A stretch of 8,039 nt of DNA from Rubrobacteraceae bacterium (GCA_021156345.1 JAJNDJ010000067.1:1-8039), one strand, 5' to 3'; counted from the first letter of the stretch, positions 1 through 5,628 are shown. The notes: a model not told the origin generated them from the letters alone. Translations and numbers: made by a program.

Positions 1-2
1 CG

Positions 3-98
3 GTGGCGTTCGTAGTGAACACGTCTGTGGCGGAGCTCTGGATCCGGGCCACCCGCAGGAGCGGCGCCCCAACAGCACGCAAGGTGAAAGCCGCATGA
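3..98 (+). CDS. Possible C-terminal tail of an unidentified gene
   Basis: An open frame enters from the left edge and ends at TGA 96-98, giving 31 residues that start VAFVVNTSVAELWIRATR and finish in a basic tail (ARKVKAA). About three quarters of its third codon positions are G or C, as in the real genes here, while the other two plus frames are less biased; one of them stops at 13-15. The next start (115) lies 16 bp beyond the stop, and its ribosome binding site AAGGAGAG (98-105) begins on the last base of the stop codon, a typical tandem-gene spacing. No family is recognisable from so short a tail, and it could be a chance open frame. Confidence 0.25.
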   Translation: MAFVVNTSVAELWIRATRRSGAPTARKVKAA

Positions 99-114
99 AG
101 GAGAGCTGACGCTG

Positions 115-315
115 ATGGTGGCCGCAGGAACGCACATCGAGGCCAACGGACTTCGGATCTATTACGAAGTCCACGGCGAGGGCGAACCGTTGTTGCTCGT
201 TCACGGCGGTACCGCTACCTCCCAGTCTTGGGCATCGCACCTGCCGGCCTTCACCGAACGATATCCTGTTCAATGCCATCGGCATGGAGGACGTTCAGGG
301 GACGCCGCTGCATGA
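115..315 (+). pseudogene. Alpha/beta hydrolase, N-terminal fragment only
   Basis: The frame starts at ATG 115, nine bases after a good Shine-Dalgarno AAGGAGAG (98-105). Residues 1-50 read as the start of an alpha/beta-hydrolase-fold enzyme: a first beta strand (GLRIYYEVHGEGEPLLLVHGG) with the HGG oxyanion-hole motif, then SQSWASHLPAFTERY, the usual helix before the next strand. Family members run to about 250-300 residues and carry a nucleophile-elbow serine (GxSxG) and a late Asp/His; none of these is present. After Tyr50 (262-264) the hydrolase character stops abruptly and the frame reads 16 unrelated residues to TGA 313-315, because the DNA from there encodes an SDR in another frame. The product cannot be a working hydrolase. 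The substrate cannot be guessed. Confidence 0.75.
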
Positions 316-796
316 GATGTCGCTCGAGGATTTCACCCGCCCGATCGCAATCGCCACGAGGACGCAGTTTCTGACTGCACGGGCGGTGGCGCGGCGCATG
401 ATCGGACAGAACTCGGGCGTAATCCTGACGATCACCGCAGGGCCCGCCCGCAGAGCCCTGCCCAACGTCGGCGGCTTCGACACGGCCTGCGCGGCGATCG
501 AAGGTCTGTGGCGAACGTTTGCGGCGGAACTCGGATCATATGGTATCCGGCTCGTCGTTGTAGGGTCGGCCGGATCGCCGGATACGCCGGATGTACAGGA
601 GACGCTCAAGCTTCATGCTGGGGCAACAGACAGATCACTTGAGGAAGTGTTGGCTGATTCGGGCAGTGAGACCTTGCTGGGTCGGTTGCCGAGGGTGGCC
701 GAGGTGGCGAATGTAGCGACCCTCATGGCTTCGGATGACGCCAGCGCGATGACTGGAATCATCGCCAACGTTACCTGCGGCTATATCGTCGACTAG
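260..796 (+). pseudogene. SDR-family oxidoreductase, C-terminal fragment with atypical active site
   Basis: From 260 the frame reads DILFNAIGMEDVQ, matching the 'DxLxNNAG' strand of short-chain dehydrogenases. It continues through the rest of the fold to TAG 794-796: a helix ending in ARRMIGQNSGVILTIT, then GGFDTACAAIEGLWR, AAELGSYGIRLVVV, and an ending like 'ASAMTG.IANVTCG.IVD'. The first ~80 residues, including the TGxxxGxG nucleotide-binding loop, are missing, and the ATG at 284 lies inside the NAIG motif, so it is not the native start. The catalytic Tyr-x-x-x-Lys is replaced by Phe (476-478) and Cys (488-490). From memory, a subgroup of actinobacterial SDR-like proteins has this GF...ACAA pattern, so the substitutions may be ancestral and not decay. 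Reading is clean to the stop, so the break is recent or artificial. The stop lies 44 bp before the transporter gene, suggesting an original operon. Confidence 0.8.
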
Positions 797-840
797 CGGT
801 CCCGAAATCCGATCGCCCCGACAGGAGACAAAGAAGACTG

Positions 841-2427
841 ATGAATACCAATGATCACCAAGGCAGCGAGAGCGTGATTGCCGGCGAAGCACCTAGGGCC
901 GGACGGAGGGGGTGGATCGGACTCGCCGTGATCGCCCTGCCTTGCCTGCTCTACTCCATGGACCTGACCGTACTGGAGCTGGCGGTGCCGAAGCTCAGCG
1001 CGGATCTAAAGCCCACAAGCTCCCAGCTGCTGTGGATCTTGGACATCTACGGCTTCCTGTTAGCCGGGTTCCTGATCACGATGGGGACGCTCGGTGACCG
1101 GATCGGTCGCAGGCGGCTGCTGCTAATCGGCGCGGCCGCCTTCGGCGCAGCCTCGGTGCTCGCCGCGTTCTCCACGAGCTCAGAGATGCTGATCGCAACC
1201 CGCGCCCTGCTCGGTATCGCCGGGGCTACGCTGGCGCCTTCGACCCTGGCGCTGATCCGCAACATGTTCCTCGACCCGGCTCAGCGCACCTTCGCCATCG
1301 GGGTGTGGGCTACCAGCTTCTCGGCCGGCGCCGCGATCGGCCCGCTTGCTGGCGGGGTGCTCTTGGAGTTCTTCTGGTGGGGCTCGGTGTTCCTGCTAGC
1401 CGTGCCGGTGATGGTGTTTCTGCTCATGCTGGGACCAGTGCTGTTGCCTGAGTCTCGCGATACCGAGGCGGGCCGAGTGGACCTGCTCAGCGCGGCCCTG
1501 TCGCTGATCAGCGTGCTGGCGGTGATCTACGGTCTCAAGCAGATCGCCCAGGAGGGCATGGGATGGCCGCCGCTGCTCTACATTCTGGTCGGCGTTGTCC
1601 TCGGCGCAGTCTTCGTGCGCAGGCAACGCAGATTGGCGGAGCCGCTTATCGATCTTCGGCTCTTCCGGGCGCCTGCCTTCAACGCGTCGCTGGCAACGTT
1701 CGCGCTCAGCATCTTCGTGATAGCCGGTATTTTTCTCTTCATCGCGCAGTATTTGCAGCTGGTGTTTAGGCTCTCGCCTTTGGTGGCTGGCTTGTGGACG
1801 GTCCCCTCCTCCATCGGGCTCATCGCCGGTTCCATGCTCGCCCCGCTGGTCGTGCGCTGGGTTCGTCCGGCGTTCGTGATGGCTGGCGGCCTGGTGCTCT
1901 CTGCCGTCGGTTTCGGGATGCTCACCCAGGTTGACGCGGGTTCCGGACTCACGATCCTCGTGATCGGGTCCGTTGTCCTCTCCCTGGGCGTCGCCCCGGT
2001 GGGCACCCTGGCGACCGATATCGTCGTCGGAAGCGCCCCACCCGAGCGGGCCGGTGCGGCGTCGGGAATCTCCGAGACCAGCGCCGAGTTCGGCGGGGCT
2101 TTAGGGATCGCGATCCTCGGCAGCATCGGCACTGCCGTCTACCGCAGCGAAGTAGCCGACGCTTTCCCGGACGGGGCTCCGCCCGAGGCGGCAGAGGCCG
2201 CGCGCGACACTTTAGGCGGCGCCGTGAGCGTGGCACACCAGCTCCCTGGCCCGCTCGCTGCCGATCTTCTCGACGCTGCTCGCGAGGCGTTTACCCAGGG
2301 GCTGCAATTGGCCGCCGTAATGAGCGCCGCCATCGTGCTAGGCATGGCCATCCTCACCGCGGTCTTGCTGAGACACGTTCGCCCGGGCTCTGAGCCCGAA
2401 GTGCCGTCGGTCTGTCTAGGTCGGTAG
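841..2427 (+). CDS. MFS drug efflux transporter, DHA2 (EmrB/QacA-like) family
   Basis: This 528-residue protein has about 14 hydrophobic segments, the usual size and topology of DHA2 proton-driven drug exporters of the cytoplasmic membrane. Motif D1 (MDLTVLELAVP, 40-50) is in TM1, WILDIY (65-70) in TM2, motif A (GDRIGRRR, 85-92) in the loop between TM2 and TM3, motif B (ATRALLGIAGA, 119-129) in TM4, and motif C (AAIGPLAGG, 164-172) in TM5. Asp41, Asp68 and Arg121 keep the same mutual spacing as QacA Asp34, Asp61 and Arg114, which supports export of cationic lipophilic compounds such as quaternary ammonium agents; the real substrate is unknown. ATG 841 is chosen because AGGAGA (823-828) and GAAG (832-835) precede it and the first ~22 residues form a polar cytoplasmic tail. 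No TetR-type repressor, the common partner of such pumps, is visible. The 44-bp gap after the SDR remnant suggests they once shared a transcript. Confidence 0.95.
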   Translation: MNTNDHQGSESVIAGEAPRAGRRGWIGLAVIALPCLLYSMDLTVLELAVPKLSADLKPTSSQLLWILDIYGFLLAGFLITMGTLGDRIGRRRLLLIGAAAFGAASVLAAFSTSSEMLIATRALLGIAGATLAPSTLALIRNMFLDPAQRTFAIGVWATSFSAGAAIGPLAGGVLLEFFWWGSVFLLAVPVMVFLLMLGPVLLPESRDTEAGRVDLLSAALSLISVLAVIYGLKQIAQEGMGWPPLLYILVGVVLGAVFVRRQRRLAEPLIDLRLFRAPAFNASLATFALSIFVIAGIFLFIAQYLQLVFRLSPLVAGLWTVPSSIGLIAGSMLAPLVVRWVRPAFVMAGGLVLSAVGFGMLTQVDAGSGLTILVIGSVVLSLGVAPVGTLATDIVVGSAPPERAGAASGISETSAEFGGALGIAILGSIGTAVYRSEVADAFPDGAPPEAAEAARDTLGGAVSVAHQLPGPLAADLLDAAREAFTQGLQLAAVMSAAIVLGMAILTAVLLRHVRPGSEPEVPSVCLGR

Positions 2428-2551
2428 GCTCGTCTTCAGCTGACAAGCATACCGCTCGTACAATGCCGAGTAGCTGTCGCGGCTGAACCGGATCGTCGCG
2501 CTGACCTCGCCATCACGTGCCACGGTCGCCTTCGATGGCGACGCCCTTCAT
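2416..2551 (-). pseudogene. Short minus-strand coding remnant, frameshifted
   Basis: On the minus strand an open frame ending at TAG (plus 2416-2418) reads 35 codons from GTG 2523 as protein-like sequence (GEVSATIRFSRDSYSALYER...), with about three quarters G/C at third positions. In that frame a stop lies at 2548-2550. An ATG (plus 2549-2551) in a neighbouring minus frame reads MKGVAIEGDRGT and then stops, so one frameshift near 2514-2540 would join them into a ~45-residue product. The end overlaps the transporter's 3' end by 12 bp in a convergent arrangement. No promoter or strong ribosome binding site was found, and I recognise no family. It could be the tail of a decayed gene or chance. 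Confidence 0.25.
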
Positions 2552-2594
2552 TGGCCAAGGCTGTGCTCGCCCTTGAGTACTATCACCTTGGCCA
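2552..2594. repeat. Inverted repeat, 9-bp perfect arms
   Basis: TGGCCAAGG (2552-2560) pairs perfectly with CCTTGGCCA (2586-2594) across a 25-base loop. It lies 125 bp beyond the transporter's stop codon. No T-run follows, so it is a poor intrinsic terminator. A long-loop hairpin or a protein-binding dyad is possible. Part of each arm is itself the palindrome TGGCCA, which raises the chance of coincidence. Confidence 0.3.
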
Positions 2595-2622
2595 GCGCCG
2601 TGACTAACACAAGCGTGTGAAT

Positions 2623-2681
2623 CTCTACCCCCTTAATACCACCTTTGGGAGATCCCTCTACCCCCGGTCTCGCAGTATCCT
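2623..2681. promoter_or_regulatory. Phased TACCMCC motif array with possible -10 box
   Basis: The 10-mer CTCTACCCCC occurs exactly twice (2623-2632 and 2656-2665). Its core TACCCCC sits at 2626-2632 and 2659-2665, with a variant TACCACC at 2637-2643. Core starts are separated by 11 and 22 bp, whole helical turns, so the sites share one DNA face; the intermediate position (2648) lacks a copy. A weak -10-like TATCCT (2676-2681) follows 10 bp after the last copy, with no good -35, as expected of an activator-dependent promoter pointing right. The reverse strand reads GGGGGTAGAG, loosely like the G-rich MalT box, so a LAL-type activator such as the one at 5735 is a possible binder. That link is inference. 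Confidence 0.4.
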
Positions 2682-2745
2682 CCTAACCAAAGGCCTTCGG
2701 CGCCGGGGACGCTAACTCACCTCGGCGCTCGGAGAGACAGAGCGA

Positions 2746-3029
2746 ATGAGGAGCACGATGATGGTCTGCGTAGGAGTAGAGATTCGCCAGGGCGTTCCCA
2801 CGCGTGGGGTGCGGATCGGCGCCCCCTCCAGGGCGTGCTTACCGGAGTGGTGCCCATGCGCGGTTAGTTCACTCCGGGCAACCTGCTCAAGATCATCGGC
2901 GTTCGTGGCATGTCGAAGATCCTGCTGAACAAGTTCCGCGTCCCCCACCCGCGCGCAGCGCCGCATCGAGAGCGGGTGGCGCAGGCTTGGTCCCCTTTCG
3001 TCCAGCTTTTCGACTCTAGCGGACACTAG
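2746..3029 (+). pseudogene. Unidentified small gene, broken by frameshift and stop
   Basis: ATG 2746 follows GGAGAG (2731-2736, nine-base gap) and opens with MRSTMMVCVGVEIRQGVP. Coding character then seems to move, within about 2815-2840, to the frame starting at positions divisible by three. There the sequence is protein-like with strong G/C third-position bias: LQGVLTGVVPMRG, then TAG at 2865-2867, then FTPGNLLKIIGVRG and MSKILLNKFRVPHPR (from 2910), ending at TAG 3027-3029. A strong ribosome binding site starts one base after that stop, the usual spacing of a following gene, which supports the end as a real one. If repaired the product would be about 94 residues. No family was recognised. 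KFRVPHPR recalls the N-terminal KxRVPxxR of LAL regulators (KLRVPQAR at 5765-5788 here), but the rest does not follow that family. Confidence 0.35.
2797..2808. repeat. Perfect 12-bp palindrome
   Basis: CCCACGCGTGGG is a perfect palindrome inside the decayed gene at 2746-3029. It could be an operator half-site pair or simply coding sequence. No second copy was noticed in the window. Confidence 0.3.
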
Positions 3030-3030
3030 C

Positions 3031-3109
3031 AAGGAGGAGTTACAAGGTGGATTCGACCTCGCTACAGTGGTGCCGCACGATGGTCCTTGCGAGGAGCACG
3101 CTGGGGTGA
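3031..3109 (+). other. Strong ribosome binding site with 20-codon ORF
   Basis: AAGGAGGAG (3031-3039) is the strongest Shine-Dalgarno match in the window and lies seven bases before GTG 3047. The frame reads VDSTSLQWCRTMVLARSTLG and stops at TGA 3107-3109. Such an excellent site is unlikely to be accidental directly after the stop at 3027-3029, so this is probably the start of a second broken gene in a former operon, or else a short leader peptide. The same frame reopens and runs into the DUF998 gene (3335), but residues between 3110 and 3331 do not look like a protein domain. No hairpin or regulatory amino-acid run supports attenuation. Confidence 0.35.
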
Positions 3110-3334
3110 TGGTGTTGTGGAACGCAACTTGTGCGCGACTCGCCCTCTCGGGCACCGGGGCTGGATCGCTCATGGCAATCCTTCCTCGGGTGGCCCTTCG
3201 GCAGGTCCATGGTCGCACACCAAGTCCGAGAGAAAGCGCTGGGAGGCGGGTCGGGACGATCGGGTGTGCCGAGGGGTGAGCGGTTCGTGAACGAGAAGAC
3301 GACCCCGCAGTACCTAAGGACGGAGGCTAGTGTG

Positions 3335-3973
3335 ATGACGAAAACGCTCCTTGCCTGCGGAGTGATCGCCGGCCCCCTGTTCGTCGTTGTGTTCCTGGTG
3401 GAAGGCGCCACCCGCGCCTACTACGACCCGCTGCGTCATCCGGTCAGCTCGCTCGCCTTCGGCGACTCCGGCTGGACCCAGAGGGCTAACTTCCTCGTGA
3501 CGGGCTTCTTGATTCTGGCTTTCGCCATCGGTCTGCGGCGTGCACTTCGACCCCTCGGAGGCCCAACCTGGGGACCGCTCTTGGTTGGGGCATGCGCGGT
3601 CGGGCTGCTCGGCGCGGGAATCTTCGTCGCCGATCCGATGAACGGCTATCCCCCTGGAACCCCTGACAAGCGCCTCGACTACAGCACGCACGGTGTCCTC
3701 CACGATCTGTTCTCGACCCCTTTCTTTCTGGGGCTGCCACTCGCCTGCTTCGTATTCAGCCGCTGGTCCGCCGCGTGGGGGAAGCGCGGATGGACGACCT
3801 ACTCGGCCGTTACAGGTGTCGTCGTCGTGGGTGCGTTCATCCTCTCCAGCGCGGGCTTCGGACAGGCCGAAGGGCTGGTGAACGTAGCCGGGCTGTTCCA
3901 GCGCGTCACGCTCATTGTCGGCTTCGGCTGGCTTACTCTGCTCGCCGTCCGCTTTCTGAGGTCTCCTCCGTGA
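3335..3973 (+). CDS. DUF998-family six-TM membrane protein
   Basis: This is a 212-residue integral membrane protein of the DUF998 type, a family with no established biochemical function. Six hydrophobic segments lie at about residues 4-24, 50-68, 80-99, 124-142, 153-173 and 186-206. Family-like signatures are HPVSSLAFGDSGWTQRANF (35-53), FVADPMNGYPPGTP (97-110), the HGVLHDLFS stretch (119-127) and GLFQRVTLIVGF (186-197). The conserved Asp, His and Tyr-Pro-Pro residues sit in or near loops and could form a polar site facing one side of the membrane. The frame stays open upstream to 3110, but ATG 3335 (or GTG 3332) is chosen because GGAGG (3322-3326) precedes it at 5-8 bases and the family starts with the first TM here. 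It lies 91 bp before the next gene, so a shared transcript is possible. Confidence 0.9.
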   Translation: MTKTLLACGVIAGPLFVVVFLVEGATRAYYDPLRHPVSSLAFGDSGWTQRANFLVTGFLILAFAIGLRRALRPLGGPTWGPLLVGACAVGLLGAGIFVADPMNGYPPGTPDKRLDYSTHGVLHDLFSTPFFLGLPLACFVFSRWSAAWGKRGWTTYSAVTGVVVVGAFILSSAGFGQAEGLVNVAGLFQRVTLIVGFGWLTLLAVRFLRSPP

Positions 3974-4064
3974 AGGTGAGCCACGTGTATCCCAAGCTTG
4001 TCGGACGCCCCGGGCGAGCAGTGCGACTGCCAGCCCCAGACGCTACGATCAGGAGGCGAAGAGT

Positions 4065-4271
4065 GTGGAAGGAAAGGCTCCTATGAAACCGCTCCGGGTA
4101 GACGAGAAAGCCGTGTCTGTAGGTGAATCCGAGGACCGCTCAGCGTGGCCACTGCGTGTCACGAGCACCGCCGGAGATCGGAGACTCAAGGAGGTGCGTA
4201 TCACACTTCAAGATTCCCAGACGAAAGGCATCGATCTGTGCTCAATGCCACATCTAGGTGAACGCGAATGA
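4065..4271 (+). CDS. 68-residue orphan protein, coupled to the next gene
   Basis: GTG 4065 follows a perfect AGGAGG (4051-4056) at an eight-base gap, and the TGA stop (4269-4271) overlaps the next ATG (4268-4270) as ATGA. This makes translational coupling likely and is the main reason to believe in the gene. An in-frame ATG at 4083 with GGAAGG (4067-4072) before it is an alternative start. The product is soluble, charged and without a signal peptide, membrane segment or known motif. It has an acidic middle (SVGESEDRS) and a strand-like stretch (RLKEVRITLQD) near the C-terminus, with one cysteine (ID-L-C-SMP). Third-position bias is weaker than in neighbouring genes, which lowers confidence or suggests a young gene. 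I recognise no family; it may act with the NTF2-like protein it is coupled to. Confidence 0.55.
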   Translation: MEGKAPMKPLRVDEKAVSVGESEDRSAWPLRVTSTAGDRRLKEVRITLQDSQTKGIDLCSMPHLGERE

Positions 4272-4858
4272 CAGGCTACGCGGTGCATTCGGCCTTCGTG
4301 CGGTGGGGCGCTCCGATCGTCCTCGTGGGAGGAGTGTTAAGCACAGTAGGGTTTCGGCTTGGGGTAGAACGCAATGTGCGCGCGACCTTCCGCCGTGTCG
4401 GCCAGCGAGACTACGAGAGCCTGCTAGAGCAGACTGCCCCTTCGGTACTGCACGTCTTCCCCGGTGACCACGCACTTGGCGGAACGCGCTACACCAGAGA
4501 CTCCTTGCGGCGCTGGTTCGAGAGGCTTTTCCTGCTCTTTCCCGAGCTGCACTTCGAGGTCAAGGAAGTGGCGGTGAGGGGGCTACCGTGGGATGCAACG
4601 GTAATGGTGCAATGGGAGAATCGGGGAAGGGCATGTGACGGAAGGCCATACGCTAACCAGGGCACGCATGTCCTGCGTCTGCGGCGGGGGCGCGTGATCT
4701 ACCTCCACGAGTATCTCGACAGCCAACAGGTGGCTGCGGTGTGCCTGAGGTTGGCAAGGCAGGGAGTAAGCGAGGCCGCCGCCGAGCCCATCACGGATCG
4801 GCGCAGGCCGTCTCCTCAAGCCCTTGAGGCCTTCGAAGAATGCCGACCTGGAAAGTGA
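4268..4858 (+). CDS. NTF2/SnoaL-like domain protein with N-terminal membrane anchor
   Basis: This 196-residue protein starts with a hydrophobic segment (about 14-31, APIVLVGGVLSTVGF), probably a membrane anchor or uncleaved signal. A cone-shaped alpha+beta fold of the NTF2/SnoaL type follows (about 36-155). Typical features are the long first helix with RDYESLLEQTAPSVLHVFPG (47-66), a second helix (TRDSLRRWFERLFLLFPELHFEV), and the closing strands TVMVQWENRG (111-120), GTHVLRLRRGRVIYLHEYLD (132-151). Asp151 is at the position often conserved in SnoaL-like enzymes. Such domains serve as small-molecule isomerases, cyclases and dehydratases or merely bind ligands or partners, so the reaction cannot be assigned. 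The last ~40 residues are polar and likely disordered. ATG 4268 is set by the ATGA overlap with the upstream ORF. The next gene starts 12 bp after the stop, so an operon is very likely. Confidence 0.85.
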   Translation: MTGYAVHSAFVRWGAPIVLVGGVLSTVGFRLGVERNVRATFRRVGQRDYESLLEQTAPSVLHVFPGDHALGGTRYTRDSLRRWFERLFLLFPELHFEVKEVAVRGLPWDATVMVQWENRGRACDGRPYANQGTHVLRLRRGRVIYLHEYLDSQQVAAVCLRLARQGVSEAAAEPITDRRRPSPQALEAFEECRPGK

Positions 4859-4870
4859 GAAGTTAACGGC

Positions 4871-5569
4871 GTGAACAAACCGCAGGATAACGACCTAATG
4901 TGTGATGGAGACTATTGCCCGGCTGAGAGATCAGCACCAAGAGGGAAGAGCAACGACTACTTCACCGCTCCGCTGGGCTCGTTAAGCAGCGGACACTTGC
5001 TGTTCGTCTCTGGCGCGTCCAACGTCACCATCCACGCCGATCCTTCGATGGAGGATCTCTACCGCGCCAGCTTCGAGGGTCAGGTGCCGATCGTCAGGGT
5101 AAAAGCGGGCACCGTAAGCATTATGTACACTCGTTTCCCGCGCTTCGGTCAGCGCGACTTCTGGCTCGAGCGTCCAGCCGAGGTCGCGCTCAACACTTCT
5201 GTCACCTGGCACATCGAGGTCCGTGGTAGCATCTCGAGGCTCACCGCAGACCTGCACGAGCTCCGGCTCGGTTCGATCAACCTGGCCGGCGGTGCAAGCA
5301 GGATCGAGGTAAGGCTCCCCAGACCCTCAGGCACCGTCTCAGTCCACATTCTTGGGGGAGCCAGCAACGTTACCATCCACCGCCCCGATGGAGTCGCCGC
5401 GCGGGTCCATGCGGGAGGCGGCGCAACCCATCTAACCTTCGATGAGAAGCACTTTGGCGTAATCGGCGGTGACGTGAACCTGCGGGGCCCGGACTACGAC
5501 GACGCGGCCAACAGATATTTCTTCGAGGTCATGGGCGGCGCCAACAACCTGATCATCGACGCCCGGTGA
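4871..5569 (+). CDS. Beta-solenoid-like repeat protein of unknown function
   Basis: This 232-residue protein is built from repeats of a glycine-turn-strand motif: SGASNVTIH (48-56), GSISRLTAD (119-127), GGASRIEVR (140-148), GGASNVTIH (162-170), GGATHLTFD (183-191) and GGANNLIID (222-230). From 119 to 183 the repeats come every 21-22 residues, as in a beta-solenoid or stacked beta-sandwich such as the DUF4097/LiaF-C-like proteins linked to envelope-stress sensing; that resemblance is from pattern, not a search. There is no signal peptide or membrane segment. The N-terminus has a possible metal- or disulfide-type pair (CDGDYC, 11-16) in a polar tail. The start is GTG 4871, with weak GAGAAG (4857-4862) eight bases before it, 12 bp after the NTF2-like gene. 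An internal start at ATG 5049 would lose the first repeat, so it is unlikely. Role unknown; scaffold or ligand platform is possible. Confidence 0.85.
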   Translation: MNKPQDNDLMCDGDYCPAERSAPRGKSNDYFTAPLGSLSSGHLLFVSGASNVTIHADPSMEDLYRASFEGQVPIVRVKAGTVSIMYTRFPRFGQRDFWLERPAEVALNTSVTWHIEVRGSISRLTADLHELRLGSINLAGGASRIEVRLPRPSGTVSVHILGGASNVTIHRPDGVAARVHAGGGATHLTFDEKHFGVIGGDVNLRGPDYDDAANRYFFEVMGGANNLIIDAR

Positions 5570-5580
5570 CGCCACGGATC

Positions 5581-5628
5581 AGGAGGGCGCCTATGCGGGT
5601 TCGCTCTCCACACGACACGATGAAGTAG
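5581..5628 (+). other. AGGAGG site with 11-codon ORF
   Basis: AGGAGG (5581-5586) stands six bases before ATG 5593, which opens MRVRSPHDTMK and stops at TAG 5626-5628. It lies just 11 bp after the beta-repeat gene. It looks like the surviving start of a truncated fourth operon gene, or a leader peptide upstream of the LAL regulator. From 5629 to 5710 no frame continues it convincingly. Confidence 0.3.

Larger units (their letters stand above)
2428..3334. other. About 0.9 kb without an intact gene; decayed region
   Basis: No frame on either strand gives a convincing full-length protein between the transporter and the DUF998 gene. The longest frame (168 codons on the minus strand, 2712-3218) has no recognisable motif and low-complexity Arg/Ser/Pro composition. 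The stretch contains the minus-strand remnant at 2416-2551, an inverted repeat (2552-2594), a phased motif array (2623-2665), a probable broken plus-strand gene (2746-3029), a 12-bp palindrome inside it (2797-2808) and a strong ribosome binding site with a 20-codon ORF (3031-3109). From 3110 to 3310 no single frame has clear coding character. No transposase, terminal repeats or integrase remnants were seen that would explain the decay. Confidence 0.6.

Noticed and set aside
1578..2132. 184-codon minus-strand open frame
   Set aside because: Antisense shadow of the MFS transporter, with low-complexity Thr/Ala/Pro composition.
2552..2594. Intrinsic terminator for the transporter gene
   Set aside because: The loop is long (25 bases), no T-run follows, and it is 125 bp past the stop.
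2905..3029. Remnant of a second LAL regulator, suggested by KFRVPHPR
   Set aside because: Only about eight residues resemble the LAL N-terminus; the next residues do not match the conserved R-P-R-L stretch and no Walker A follows.
2712..3218. 168-codon minus-strand open frame
   Set aside because: Composition is Arg/Ser/Pro/Thr-rich with no recognisable domain, and the same DNA shows better coding character on the plus strand (2820-3026).
3131..3334. N-terminal extension of the DUF998 protein to 3131
   Set aside because: The extra 68 residues look like non-coding translation, the family begins at the first TM helix, and a good GGAGG precedes 3335.
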